Positions 32,884 to 45,413 of a stretch of 64,000 nucleotides of DNA are shown in pieces. This DNA comes from Terebella lapidaria (lineage: Eukaryota > Annelida > Polychaeta > Terebellida > Terebellidae). A model generated the notes under the pieces. That model saw only the letters and a program-made list of their open reading frames with translations. It was not told the DNA's origin and made no database searches. Made by a program: the position numbers and the translations under genes. The stretch's first letter is position 1. The number at the start of each line of letters is the position of its first letter. The DNA is taken from assembly GCA_949152475.1 (NCBI GenBank), contig OX424567.1:31149402-31213401 (forward strand). Direction: 5' to 3'.

Positions 32884-32949
32884 CCCCCTCACCCTCCCCC
32901 CCCCTCCCCCTCCCCCCCCCTCCCCCTCCCCCCCCCCCCCAAAAAAAAA
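32884..32949. repeat. Expanded cytosine-rich tract followed by poly(A)
   Basis: Runs of C5-C12 separated by single T or A, then nine A residues. Copy A has only a short tract at the same place (14752-14771). This is a slippage expansion specific to copy B. Confidence 0.9.
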
Positions 32950-34560
32950 CACCAATAACAAAAAACAAACAAAAAACCCCAAATATTTCAGTTACAACTT
33001 CAGAACAACACACCAATTTCATTACGAAGTAAATATTGATGATACTATCTTCTATAGGCGAGGTTTGCATATATACTGTACATGCTGTAGGTGGGGGAAA
33101 TTTCGTTGGAATTCATTTGGAACTTTATTCCTCAACTGGATATTCTTCTGGAACCTTCTTGAAAAATTACATCTGCTGCAGATGACGTACACGTAGTCAC
33201 TCCCGTTTTCAGATTCAGACTGATCACACTCTCCAGAATTTCATGCTTTTATACCCTCCCGAGCTGCGTGACGTCACTGGTCACATAACTTTTGAATTTT
33301 TCTTGACATTTTCTTACAGTTTGCTGCTCAACAGTCAAAACAGCTCGAATCTTCAATAAAATCATTGATGTTGTGTTTTACATCACACACATTTGGATTG
33401 GTAACATAAACCCATAAGTAATGCCCTGTCATGTCCTCTCTGCACGTATAGCTCGAAACGAAAAGAGATTGTAATGAGCTTGCAGGTTGTAGCTTGAGAT
33501 AGTAGTACTGTGGATTTGCACTCGCCATGTGTGTGTCGTTCTGATGCTAGTTTCGTGTGTTAAATATCGATGTGGCTCCTAAGTAGATTCATCGCTGTGA
33601 TGTCTTGTATAACTATAGGTTTTATGTGGCTTCTGTAGATTATGCCAGAGATTATTTTTTGTGTACTGTTGTCTGTCTTCTTTTTTGCTTGAAACACCAC
33701 TTTACTGCTCGTCAAATTAATAATTATCCTACGTGTGAGCATGTCATGAAATTCTAAACTGATCATAAAGTGCAACCGTTATCAGTAAAATATTTCATTT
33801 AAAAAACAATCAGGCAAATACCTAAGCATAACAATATATCCTTGTTTTGAATAATCTTGATTAGGTACTGACTTCAGTCATGAGTTATCATTAGTTCGTG
33901 TCATGATGACAGCATCTCCTTCCTGTCGGATACGCCCTGGTGTGTTTTTGTGTAACGATGTTTGTGTGCTAGTAACTACTACACACCGATAATAATGGAC
34001 ATCTGTCTAGACATTCATAATTATGTGAGAACAGGATATTGGATGGTAATTTGCGAATGTTGAGACGGCGACGGCAGCAACAATGATACTCAAGAACCAT
34101 GTTTTCGCGTAAATGGGAGGCCATGTCAAGATGGCTCAGTTCCATCGTACAATCTACAAGTCGGTGCATGACACAAATATTATAGGTGTGAAAATGGTGG
34201 CATTATCTCCTAGCAGGTATACATGAGCAAACTAAGTAAAACATGTACGAGTACATAATCAAATATACCATCGAAACACGTGGTACATATTGTCATGATG
34301 GGTTAACACCGCTTAACAGCTCTACTCAAATAAAATGATCGAGGAAAGCAATAGGACGTGTATATTGTAATAGGAACAAATCCTAATTATATCCTTACGA
34401 TGATTAATAACTAACCTGCAACATGTCGTGACATAACAGGGCGACAACACTAATCCAGTGTCATTTTCATCATGTTCATGTTTTCCATCTTCGTGATGTC
34501 TTCGGAAATGTGCATCATATCACTTGATTCTTTTTCTTCCAGAAACAGCCTGAAGAATAA
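32950..34560. other. Non-coding stretch of copy B, part 2
   Basis: Aligned with 14780-16317 of copy A. Short frames are not conserved between the copies. I see no RNA gene or element ends. Confidence 0.4.
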
Positions 34561-34803
34561 ATGTTGCTGGATTTTATTGAAATAGCTTCCAAATGTCACC
34601 CGGAAATGAACACTTACTATTGGTTCCTGTTACCTAGAGCATTTCTGTCAACAAAACATCATTCAGATAACATTAGTCTTTCCAGTCTTGATAATGAACC
34701 CATCACAAATACAACAAGCAGACCTAACATAGACCAATCAGCACAATTCAAATTTGAGGTGGCGCCACATGTGTATTATACACCACTAACACCTGGAACA
34801 TGA
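34561..34803 (+). CDS. Short ATG-started frame after a possible splice acceptor (copy B)
   Basis: 80 codons, beginning MLLDFIEIASKCHPEMNTYYW. Similar to copy A for the first ~38 residues, then different. A good pyrimidine tract and CAG lie 18 bases before the ATG. It is only a candidate exon. Confidence 0.25.
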   Translation: MLLDFIEIASKCHPEMNTYYWFLLPRAFLSTKHHSDNISLSSLDNEPITNTTSRPNIDQSAQFKFEVAPHVYYTPLTPGT

Positions 34804-35153
34804 GATCGGAAAGTATACGTGATATTCCTGGGACGATAGCTCATCTCTGTCCAGGGCATAATACTTTTTCGCATAATAACTTTTGTTTTTCGACATGATT
34901 TGAAAATCCTACTGGGAGGGATATTACCCACGCTTCTGGTTCTACGCATTTCCTATGCATGTCGCAGGGCTCAGTGGCAGCACAAGCAGACGTGGTCATT
35001 CAGACACATTCTCAACCTTTTTTTAGGCAAACAGTTATTCATGCAACTATTCCAGGTACCTTGAACTGTCAAGACACACTTGCTTATCTTTCTACTAATA
35101 TAGTGTTACGTCGGTAATTCAATATCGTTTGACTAAATATTAAAGGCAAATAC

Positions 35154-37140
35154 CCAAAGGTTCACTCATCCATACACCTCGCGAGTCTGGTGTCACGAAC
35201 AACTTATCGAAAGCTGAGACATTAACCAATGTAATTGACAAGCTCAAAAGGAATTTAGTCATGAATTGCACCAAAAACGGAAAGGCTTCTGAAGGTAGAT
35301 TAGAGACTTAGATTTAGACGATTATTTTTTTCTGTTTTTTTTTCTTTATACTCTTTGTGAAACATTTGATTCCTGGACCGTCAACAAAACCAGTGTGATA
35401 TATACACTGTGTAATAGACGTGGAATCAATACCCAGTATTAGTATTCCAAGCAAACAAAACAGGGTCCGTGATCCAATCTCACAATCTGGGGACATAATG
35501 ACATATCAGGCTTACTAAGTGAGAGAAAACAAAAATGATAGAGAAAACAAAAATGATATATATCACAGTGTGATATACAATAGGGTTTGTTTCGGATTTC
35601 TAAATTAATTTTCATATGTTGTTGGGCAGTTGTATACTAATTTCATCAGGTGTACAGTAGAAACTAGTACATTTCACACACTGTCTGCCCCTGATGACAC
35701 CAGTGTGTCATTGGATAAATTATTTGATCGGGATTCTATTTTTGTATTGGTGGTTTTGATTGATTGATTGATTGATACTAATAGATTGGTACTTAATATT
35801 ATGAAACATTAAAACCCTAATGCCATTAAACAGATGTTTGACTATTACTATGTTTGAACATTTTATAGTTCCACAGGAAAGGTTATCATGGTTATATGGA
35901 GGTTAATGATAAAAATGGTTATATAAATTTCACATCTCGCCTATATAATTCACCCTTTTGGTTGAAATTGACCCAAAATATGGCTATTTTTTCAAGATGG
36001 CATCCATGTATTTTAATATATTTCTTCGAATGTATGGTAACTGCATCGATGGATATCCTGTCTTGAATGGATATCCTGGCCTCGGAACATCTGAGAATTT
36101 TATTGCTTAGTGAGATGAGATATGAAGTGGGATTATTGTCGCCTATATTGAATGCTACTACACGGTACCAGGTGTCAATCTGTTTGGCCAATCAATTTTT
36201 TCCAGTGAAGCGCTTCGTGTCATTCACAGTATGTCTCAACACATTGTGATACTACGTGATCCTGATGGGACGGAATTTGAAGTAGAAATACAAACAACAA
36301 TTTCCTACCAAAGAAAAGAATGTCCTGCCTGGATGTGCTACGTGGGAATGTCAAAATAACAAATGAATAAATATTTTGTTTGTGATCTTGTAAATAGATA
36401 ATGTAAATATGTCCCTGGGTTTTTTGTTATCTCGGGTAAATCACACAAACAGACTGATTCTAGGAGATTCGAATGAGTGCGATTAAAAACTGATCAAATC
36501 AAGACGAAGAAACAACTTCACCTTCTCTCGCCGAATATATAATCAGCTGTGTTCGGGACTAAAACCAGAATGCGTGGGAAATATCAAAGTTACTGCCACG
36601 CTGATAATCACTGATAATAATAATTAGAAACGCATGGAAACAATTACCACCTTATTCTAAAAAAAAGCCTAGAATTTTGCACATATTATGCTGATGCACC
36701 ATTCGCAGCAGATGAATATATTTAATGTGTTTTTTTCAATGACACACTGCAGATTAGAATCGCGTGGTTCTGTCATTGACATGTTTCCGTTTTCCATACA
36801 CTGGAGTGGAGAGCACGGATTATGAAAAGGTCGAAAACTTTTATGACACTGATCCACACTTAGTTTCACATATTCCCTGCTCATCATTTCATCACAGAAT
36901 ACGCAATATCAACATCATCTTGTTTTTTTACCATCAGAGGAATATCATCATTATGGAATCAATGATTGGACATCAAATTGTGAACATTTAGATGCAAGTT
37001 TGAAATAAGGAAACACATTCCTGTCTCCGAGGTAAACTTAGCTACGAATCATCTCATTCATATCAATTTGCACTAGTTACACTGTGGATACCCCCGATTA
37101 CCGTAACGTGCGTTACAGTAATCGAAAAATTAGCCCAAGG
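35154..37140. other. Gene-free segment with dispersed relatives elsewhere
   Basis: 35580-35740 is an inverted, diverged copy of part of the 360-bp tandem unit at 38930-39470 (shared tgttgggcagttgtatacta, tcaggtgtacagtag, tgcccctgatgac). 35757-35776 is a GATT microsatellite. 35925-36310 and scattered blocks to 37060 match 52590-52990 and 53280-54950. No gene is recognised. Confidence 0.6.
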
Positions 37141-37189
37141 GCTAATAAACGTTACCGGAAAGGTTGCCCTCCACCTCTGTGCCCTCGTT

Positions 37190-37937
37190 GGAAGGTGAAC
37201 TCTTGCCTCAAACAGATAAGATACAATACTTGGGGCCGTGATATCTGATGATCCGCGCCATTATGCAGAGGCAAGGATTAGTGCCTATCGCAGAGTTTTT
37301 CACGCTCTTCAAGGAGCTGGCTTGTGTAAAGGAGGATCCAATCCTTTAACAATACGGTATCTGTGGATGGCCGCTTTCAGACCGATTCTGACATACGGCC
37401 TGGGCTGTGTAACCCAATCTATTAAATCAATTGACCTTTTAGAAAAGTGCCAAAGTAAGCTCATCAAGTCAGCGTTGGGTTTGAAGACTACGACTAGGAA
37501 TACCCCGCTACTATACGCGCTGAATAATAAATATATTGAAGAGACTATCAATGGACAACAACGGGATATTCTCAAAACTTGTATGCGGCACCAATCAGTG
37601 GCTTAAAAATTTTATTCGTATATATTATCTCTTAACACCGTGGATAAAAACACTTTACCAGGAAACGTCTTGCGTCAGTGTGACCATGTCATAAAGTATA
37701 TATTCGATGACAATTATTCTATTCAAATGAAAAGCGTACGGTTAATCCTTGACAAGGTGATGGTCTTTTGGACAGTGTGAAGCAAGCTTTATTCAACGGT
37801 TTTTACAACTCACACTTACTGCAGCCGCTACTTTGTCCGTTTTAACTTATATGTGTTATGTCAATTTTTTACCATGTTTACAATTGTACATGTCATATTC
37901 TCTTCAGGAGGCTTTACTAATAAATAATAATAATAAT
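37190..37937 (+). mobile_element. 5'-truncated LINE fragment with TAA-repeat tail
   Basis: It encodes only the C-terminal part of a LINE ORF2. The visible blocks are LGAVISDDPRHY, then an ARISAYRRVFHAL stretch, and LWMAAFRPILTYGLGC, as in the post-RT region of Jockey/CR1-type elements. The frame stops at 37606. It ends in a ctaataaataataataataa tail near 37916-37937. No catalytic RT motif is present. Confidence 0.75.
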
Positions 37938-38727
37938 TACCCATTTTGTGCTTTGACCTTGAAAATAATGTCAAAGGTCAAATTCAAGGTTTTGAGAATA
38001 TTTAGCTCATATCAGTTCCTAAATGTCTACAATCGATTCACAAACTGTAGAGTCAATAATCAGCAAGATATCAGTCATTTTGTCCACTGACTTTGAAAAT
38101 AAGGTCAAGGTCAAGTTCAAATTCATGACAATATTCAGCACATATCATTTCCTATGTGTTTACAATTGATTCACAAGCTGTAAAGTCAATAATAAGCGAG
38201 ATATTATCCATTTTGTGCATGTGACCTTGAAAATTAGTTCAATGGTCAAATTCAAGGTCACGTAAATATTTGGCATATGTCATTTCCTATATGTCCACAA
38301 TTGAATCCTAATCTCTAATATCAATATTAAGTGAGATATCAGGAAATATGTTTCCCAGTATAAAGCATAGGAAATTTTACATAGCAAAGTCCCATTTGGG
38401 ACCCGTCGAAAACATCAAGGCCATGTCACAGAGGTATATGAGGGTAATCTTCTGAAAAAAATCTCAATAGTGGTCAGACAGTTTTTGATAAAATGACCGC
38501 CAAACTCCAAAATTGGCAATTTTTCGTCATTAATGGCCGTCATTTTGAAGAAATAGCGGAAATAAAAAAATACCTCCAGTCTTGAAATATTTTTTGTGCA
38601 AAATTTCAGGAAGATTCAACCGTAAACTTTAAAGATAAAAATGTACACGGACGACGAAGCCGACGGATGACAACGGACGCAACGCCACAGCAATAGGTTA
38701 TCGGACCAAAGGGCCGGTAACCTAAAA
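37938..38727 (+). mobile_element. Non-coding repeat element with nuclear-receptor-like tandem units and 3' hairpin
   Basis: Three units of ~135 bp begin near 37945, 38080 and 38218. Each contains tgaccttgaaaat followed by a tcaaggtca-like or caaattcaaggt word. A tail follows with gacgacgaagccgacgg and acaacggacgcaacg. The element ends in a hairpin, GGTTATCGG...CCGGTAACC (38695-38721). Similar tandem-unit plus purine tail plus terminal-hairpin layouts occur in pearl/HINE (Helentron-derived) elements of bivalves and other invertebrates. Assignment is by structure only. Confidence 0.55.
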
Positions 38728-38866
38728 ATGGCGGAGGGTATGTTGCTTCGAAAAGTTTGAGGCCTGTTTATCATAAATTATCCAATATAATAACATCAAA
38801 TCAACTCGGATGATAAGTTTAATTTTTGATGGATGTATCGTTAGTAGAGGCCGTTTTGTTCAATGC

Positions 38867-39620
38867 AAGTATCAATCTATTACCACCAATACAGCTAAAT
38901 TTTGATGATTCCAATAACAAACGTAAAATACAACATTTTGCAATAGAAACAAAGCCCGACCAAATACTTTATCAAAAGACACACTGGCGTCAACAGGGGC
39001 AGAAAGTGTTGTAAATAGTTGTTCCTACTGTACACCTGATGGAATTAGTATACAACTGCCCAACAACCTATGAAAATAATTTAGAAATCCGAAACACATC
39101 CCATGGAATAGATATATGACAAGTATTAAGTACCTAATCGCCAGCCAAAAGGCTACTGAGTTGATGGTATCCTCGGGGACAGACTTAACGTCCACCAGCA
39201 GTGACACCGGCTCAGTGGTATGAATGTAAGTATCAATCTATTACCACCAATACAGCTAAATTTTGATGATTCCAATAACAAACGTAAAATACAACATTTT
39301 GAAATAGAAACAAAGCCCGACTAAATACTTTATCAAAAGACACACTGGCGTCATCAGGGGCAGACAGTGTTGTAAATAGTTGTTTCTACTGTACACCTGA
39401 TGGAATTAGTATACAACTGCGCAACAACCTATGAAAATAATTTAGAAATCCAAAACATACCCCATGGAATAGATATATGAGGAGTACATAAGTACCTAAT
39501 CCCAAGCCAAAAGGCTACTGGCTTGATGGATGGTATCCTCGGGGACAGACTTAACATCCACCAGAAGTTACACCGGCTCAGTGGTATGAATGTAAGTATC
39601 AATCTACTACCACCAATCTA
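38867..39620 (+). repeat. ~360-bp tandem repeat, about two copies
   Basis: The unit starts gtaagtatcaatctattaccacc at ~38867, again at ~39228, and a third start appears at ~39594. Copies are about 95% identical. An inverted diverged copy lies at 35580-35740, and a short related start occurs at 59100. No coding signal is seen. Confidence 0.85.
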
Positions 39621-41535
39621 TTATCAATCTATATTACCACTTTTTTATCAATCTATTATCAATGTTCAACTTACACATGGATCCTTTGAAAATTCTCATC
39701 GTGATTACCGCAACGTGAAGGCGACTTTTGTTGTGATTACCGTGCCGTCAAATCCACCATAGACGAATGATAACCGTAAGATGGAATGATAATGAGCTGA
39801 ATGATAATGTTTCGATGAATAGAATATCAACCACCCTAAACGCAAATGCAGCAATAGTTTTACAGCCTCTAATTGAGATTAATATATCGATATTCAATAT
39901 AAACATTTCATGCTCCCCTCCAATCTTTAATGTGTTTTAGGACATAAAGATCCAACGTTCATGTGTTGTTCAGCCCAAAGGCCTTTCACACTGTTAAACG
40001 TCAGAAATGTAGATACGTCATAGGCAATGCAAGGTGTCAAATGTCAAATACCAAATCGATGATACTCATATATTCTTAACAGAAGAAGTATCGTGTATAT
40101 ACTCGAGCCAGGACATTGTATATTCCGTCAACAACACGATCTGTTTGGGGCACGGAATAATGATTGGCAACCAATGTCCTTCCACAAACCAGATGGGTCC
40201 CACTCTTACATGTGTCCCAATTGGCTGAGGAGGAAATATGACCATTGTATTGCGCGAACACACGTCATTTCTTGTGAACGAAATCCTATTGTTTGTGGAA
40301 GTTAACACCACATTTGTTGTAAGAACCATGTGATATGAACATGTCATAGACATATGAATAAATTTTTCTAGAGAGACGCTGGAAGTGATACTCTCACGAT
40401 TCACGATGTAGCTGTCATACTTTCATAAAAATAAGTTTCAAACAATTTTGTTTACATTGATGAGTGAATGATTTTTTTTCTTCTGCAGAACAGTTCGCAC
40501 CATAATCAATGGTCCGTAATCATGATCTGTGTCAGGTATTGTTGACCAATTTCCCTGATATGCTTCCCCTATGACTCCTAAATTTGATCACGTACATTAG
40601 TATATGTCTGTACTGAAGGTCTTATACAATACTATTCCAAGAAGAATTATAGTGTTTTTGTCCTACTGGATGTTAAAGTCAAGTTCACCTGCCAGTAAAA
40701 CACGCTCTTTGGCCATAGTTTTGTTTTAAATAATCGGATCGGTTTAATTTTGTGTCATGTCGCAATTTTTCACCAAATTTCAGAACCATATCTAACAAAA
40801 ATTGTATCATGATGGTCTAGTCTAAATTATCTTGACATGTTTTGAGTTCGCGATATTGGGCAGTTGATATTTTTAGTTGATATCCGAACTATTGACATAT
40901 AGTTATCGTTCACTGCATAAATTTATGCCATAGATTTGTTCTGGCACACATGTAATCTCAGTTCACAGACACTTGTAATATATAATATTATATATAATAT
41001 TGGTATAATATGTTCATTGCCAGATATCGTGACTACTTTTGGGGTAAGATGAGTCGCCTCTGTGATTTTTTCCCCAGATGTGTTAATTTGGTCGGTGAAC
41101 GCACATGTTTCGGATGAACATGTTTCCCGCAAAATATTTGCACTCCAGGGCGAACATTCAGCGAGTGGTATGTCGGATATACGTGCTCATGGATGTTTGC
41201 TCGATATCTCTCGCTTGTGCACCAAGGATTATTGTAGCAAGAGAAAGTCAGTCAGCTTGCAAACGCACTGACATCTGTTGTTTTGTTTACATATAAACTA
41301 TGATATTGATATTTTATAAGTAATGCGAGTGAATTTATATATAGTGTGGCCTATTTTTTTCACACAAACTTCTGGTTTGTGAGGGGTTATTGGGAGTCCG
41401 TTTGGTACTAATTGCCAAAATGCTGATTATGAGAAATTCATAATATTACATCTGTGTTGAATATATGTGTATGTACTTTCACCATTCTATTTTCATGTGT
41501 TATATCATTGAGTCACGGAAATGTACTACTATATA

Positions 41536-42067
41536 CAGTTGGGTCCAACAGTCTAAGAGAGTATCATCTCTTAGACAGGTGGGTATAAGGCTGAATCTTC
41601 TGCCTACTTTAAAGACATGTATCCCAAAATGACACCGGACAGGTTATTTTTATAAAATCGACATTTTTTACCAACAAACTTAAACAAATATAGAAATGTA
41701 ATATATATGTATTCGTATGTCAACAACTAGTGGTACATTGGTGAAATGCATTAAAATAGCTGGTTGCAATGAGACTGATGTTGATCTACCCACAATCGCC
41801 AAGCATATCGCACCCTAGTCTTGATATTTTTTCGCGTTCAACCATTTATCGAATGCAAATTTCAATACATTGAAAATCGGTGTTTTTTTCCCCCAAATAC
41901 TCAAATATTCCATTGCTCCACAATTCAGCGTTCTGAATTTCTGATGTTACGTAAGTGACTGAAATAATAGCTAACAGACAATTTAGATATATTAAATCAT
42001 ATTTTAGTGATCGGTTTTCAGAAAAGGTGATATTTTCAGGGTGGTCTAAAACTAAACGACTCCATTG
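41536..42067 (+). mobile_element. Mariner/Tc1-like non-autonomous remnant
   Basis: It is flanked by TA on both sides (41534-41535 and 42068-42069). The left end CAGTTGGGTCCAACAGTCTAAGA and the reverse complement of the right end (CAATGGAGTCGTTTAGTTTTAGA) agree at roughly two thirds of positions, as expected for decayed mariner terminal repeats. Copies A and B lack it and continue directly from tactatata into flanking sequence. A perfect hairpin GTCTAAGAGA/TCTCTTAGAC lies at 41551-41576. There is no transposase frame. Confidence 0.6.
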
Positions 42068-42451
42068 TACATATATTGTTTTTTTTCAAATGGACATGAG
42101 ATTTTTCAAAAATTGACAAATTTCCAGGTATAATGAAGTATACCAATCTACGTTATTCACAAAGTGTTTTACAGCTGTCATGGGATATTATTTCTTAGTA
42201 TACATCTAATTCAATGAACTAATATATTTTAGGTTTTTTTATACATATTGTATAAGGCACAGTTTTGTAATATAATGAAAACTTGCAGGTCGCAATAATT
42301 GTGTAAACCCTGTTGCCGCGAACTGTACTACATGTATGTTGTTTTTTATACATGCGCAAATGTTGTTAGCTTATTGCTGTAATCATCATGCCTTGTTGAT
42401 TAACCCACAAAGAGAAGATTTTCCACACAAAAAATTACCAACAACAACATT

Positions 42452-42787
42452 ATGCCATGTTTAATTCAATTGCAAACGTTTTGCGTTTATATGGTTTCTT
42501 TTGTCGTTGCTAATTGTAACACGATAGTATTCGTATGGGTTTTCACTCTTGGAAGCCAGACAATCTTCGTAAACAAATCATCCTATGGGGAAAAGTACAA
42601 TACAAACACTGTGACTAACGTGTGTTCGAATATTAATTACAGCATATTCCTTACACTGGTAATATCGATACTCGACAACAATGTGATTTTCTTAAATACA
42701 CTCTTTCACCAAATAAGATTTTTTGTCACAGCACCCATCATAATTTGTGTATGCCTAATCCTCACGACAACTTTTGTATCATATTAA
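42452..42787 (+). CDS. Short hydrophobic open frame (copy C relative of 14330-14566)
   Basis: 111 codons from a nominal start, with VVANCNTIVFVWVF and a C-terminal hydrophobic segment. Homology to the A/B frames covers about the first 40 residues. It could encode a small membrane-associated peptide, or be a coincidental frame in an AT-rich area. Confidence 0.22.
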   Translation: MPCLIQLQTFCVYMVSFVVANCNTIVFVWVFTLGSQTIFVNKSSYGEKYNTNTVTNVCSNINYSIFLTLVISILDNNVIFLNTLFHQIRFFVTAPIIICVCLILTTTFVSY

Positions 42788-43592
42788 CATTCATATCTCC
42801 TTGTTTCGGATATCCTTTAGTTTTAGTCATGAATGGCAATCGTTGTAATTCATTACCATGGTGGCACGCTGATGGGTAATTTGTGTAATGATAGAACAAC
42901 ACACCAGAGAAAAATGGTTATCTGATCGCTGGACATTCATAATCATGCGCCGAAACACTGCTTGGATGTCAATTTGTGATGCTGAAACGCCATAGAAGGC
43001 ATCAATTATACCAAGAAAGGCATCAATAAAAGTGATATCTCGTATCTGAGATGCCTTGAGGTTGAGATCTTCCCCTCTTACAAACTACAGGTTTTATGTA
43101 TGCAGTGTATTGATCAGTACGACACAGGACGTTAGATTAGTTAAATATGATTATGAAAATGGCGGCAATATCTCAAACCAGGAATAGATGAGAAACCTAA
43201 TCATGTAAAATGTCAAACCAATCATATCATCGTCTGTGACGGGCCATCCACCATTCAATTTGTCTCGCACCTTTCGTATCCTTATTGAACATAGAAAAAC
43301 CAGTAGTACCAACTAGTGTGTATGGGCGAAATATACTTCAATCTTTTTCTTGGAATATAAACAAGCCCCGTTTGCATTCTTGCGGAAATATATCACTAAC
43401 ATTTACCACATCAGGACGACAGCACTGATGCCGTATCATTTTAAGGTATTCCGTTTTTGTTTGATTTTGTTGGAAAGGTGCATCATATCGTTCAATCACG
43501 CTGCCGTGAAGGATAACAGACAACACCACGTTCGTCTCGCATCTCTGGATGCTTGTCAGACACATCATGAACGAGACAATCAGAGATTGCAG
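42788..43592. other. Non-coding stretch of copy C
   Basis: Decayed relative of 33,900-34,500. Only short, non-conserved frames are present. No RNA gene is seen. Confidence 0.4.
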
Positions 43593-44574
43593 ACCCTCGC
43601 CCTTCAGATTTAGTCACTAAAATTAGGCGATAATTGAGAGTTTTGGTCTTAAGACCATCGGTTGTACGCCATACGATTGGGAATTGGCCAAAGAAAAATA
43701 CAAAAATAGGTTGAACATTTAATATTGATTAGAACCGGAGTTATAGTCAATTATGTGATTTTATTTTTTCAGTTGCCATGGCAACCGTTTCCATCCGATT
43801 TTGACAAAATTTTGAAGGGTCTGAGCCACCATCATAGCACTCTAGTTCTATAAATTTCAAATCGATCGGACCGTTTGCCTTTGAGTTATGAGCACAGACA
43901 TTTGCACTGAAACGTCGCTGGCCAAAAATAACTGAAATCGTGACCCCCAATTTTTCGACATCGGGCGATAATGGAGAGTTTTCGTCGTACGACCATCGGC
44001 CGTACACCATACGATCGGGAAATGGCCAAAGAAAAATACAAAAATAGTTGGAAAAATTAATATCGAGTAGAACCGGAGTTAAAGCCAATTATGTGATTTT
44101 CTTTTTTCCGTTGCCATGGCAACCGTTTTCATCCGATTTTGGATGAAATTCTGAAGAGAATGAGCCAGCACCATAGCACTCTTGCCCTATAAATTTCAAA
44201 TCGATCGGGTCGTTTGCCTTTGAGTTATGAGCGCAGATATTTGCACTGAAACGTCGCTGGCCAAAAAAAATTGAAACCGTGACCCCCAATTTTTCGACAT
44301 CGGGCGATAATGGAGAGTTTTGGTCGTACGACCACGGGCCATATAGCAGATGATCAGGAATTGGCCATAGAAAAATACAAAATTAGTTAAAAAAAATGTA
44401 TCTTGAATAGAACCGGAGTTATGGTCAATTATTGATTTTTACATTTTCCGTTGCCATGGCAACAGTTTTTGTCCGATTTTGACCAGATTTGAGGAGGACC
44501 GAGCCACTGAGATACCGCTTCATCCCTATAAGTTTCATGTTGATCGGACCATTCTCCTTTGAGATATGCGCGCG

Positions 44575-44610
<36 letters not shown>

Positions 44611-44675
44611 AACAAACAGACATACAAACGGACAGACCCAATTGCAATACCCTCTGCCCCTATCGGGGCGAGGGT
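43593..44675 (+). mobile_element. Helentron/pearl-like non-autonomous element with three ~340-bp tandem units
   Basis: The left end ACCCTCGCCC (43593-43602) is the exact inverse of GGGCGAGGGT (44666-44675). Inside are three tandem units (starting ~43625, ~43970 and ~44301). Each carries the words gagagtttt-gtc, ttgccatggcaac and tcgatcgg-cc-tttgcctttgagttatga. A GACA microsatellite (44576-44605) and a terminal hairpin CTGCCCC-TATC-GGGGCGAG follow. Copies A and B lack the insertion. Minus-strand frames in the units reflect repetition, not genes. Confidence 0.6.
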
Positions 44676-45409
44676 AAATATAAACATGGATTGATTCTAT
44701 TGATCCTTCTTCCAAAATATCGCAATAAAACGGGCATCTGATCCCACCTGTCAGGGGCAGTTCGTCATTCAGAATAGCATCAGTCTTTACATTACACTAG
44801 TCACATTCATTCATTCGGGAAACAACGAGGAGGCCAAAGTTTGGTGATGAACTCCAAAAAAGAACAATCAACACGACAATCAAAACTTGATGGGGAGTCA
44901 CGTGTTTATTATACACCACTAGCACCTGGAACAAGTGATTGGAAAATGTAGGTGATGTTCCTGGTTCGATAGCTCATCTCTATCCAAGGTATTTCCGCTT
45001 AATAATTACTGCGATATACCATGATTTGATATGACACGATTTAATTTGCATGTATTGAAAATCACACTGGGAGGGACAATTACCCAGGCGTCTGTCTCTC
45101 CAAATGTTAAAGTTTAGTTTGCACAGCTCTTTTGCTCTGACTGCACAAGCAGGTGTGTTCATTGAGACACACACTCAACCTCTCAGGGGGCATACAGTTC
45201 TACATGCAGCCATTCCTGGTAAACGAGACAGATACTTACATACACACATATCGTCTCTGTCAACGTAGAATAGACGACGAACAGCCGTATTGTATGACGA
45301 ATACAGGAGTCTATCCTCGAGCTCTAGAAAGCAAAACCAGTGTAATTAACCATATTATGCACCAACTACATCACTAAAAATCGAATATGTTTTTATTATC
45401 ACATTCATT
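44676..45409. other. Non-coding right part of copy C
   Basis: 44890-44990 matches 34765-34860 of copy B (tattatacaccacta-cacctggaaca and gatagctcatctct). No gene is seen. Confidence 0.5.
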
Positions 45410-45413
45410 GTTA
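45410..45413. repeat. Target-site duplication of the LTR element (GTTA)
   Basis: GTTA here and at 52558-52561 flank the TG...CA termini. A five-base version would carry one mismatch (tgtta/agtta). Four to six bases is normal for gypsy-type integrases. Confidence 0.6.

Larger units (their letters stand above)
31451..35153 (+). repeat. Segmental duplication copy B, part 2
   Basis: This is the diverged partner of 13338-16647. It contains an expanded cytosine tract at 32884-32949 where copy A has a short one, and a retained stretch after 34980 that is deleted in A. It lies to the right of the Penelope-like tandem and of a 450-bp block (30999-31450) that resembles 2860-3055 plus 10035-10090. Confidence 0.85.
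39856..45413 (+). repeat. Segmental duplication copy C (diverged, interrupted)
   Basis: A third, older copy of the A/B unit. It resumes homology with copy A from about position 361, for example the leader around 40090-40430 against 630-960. It continues through blocks matching 1560-1800, 14140-14400 and 34765-34860. It is interrupted by a mariner-like remnant (41536-42067), by a repeat-bearing element (43593-44675), and finally by the LTR retrotransposon at 45414. Confidence 0.75.

Noticed and set aside
43747..44289. Two similar minus-strand frames that look like a repeated protein
   Set aside because: They arise from the ~340-bp tandem DNA units of a non-coding element; frame lengths differ between units and no domain is seen.
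44425..44715. Minus-strand frame with Cys/Leu/Val repeats
   Set aside because: It is the translation of the GACA microsatellite.
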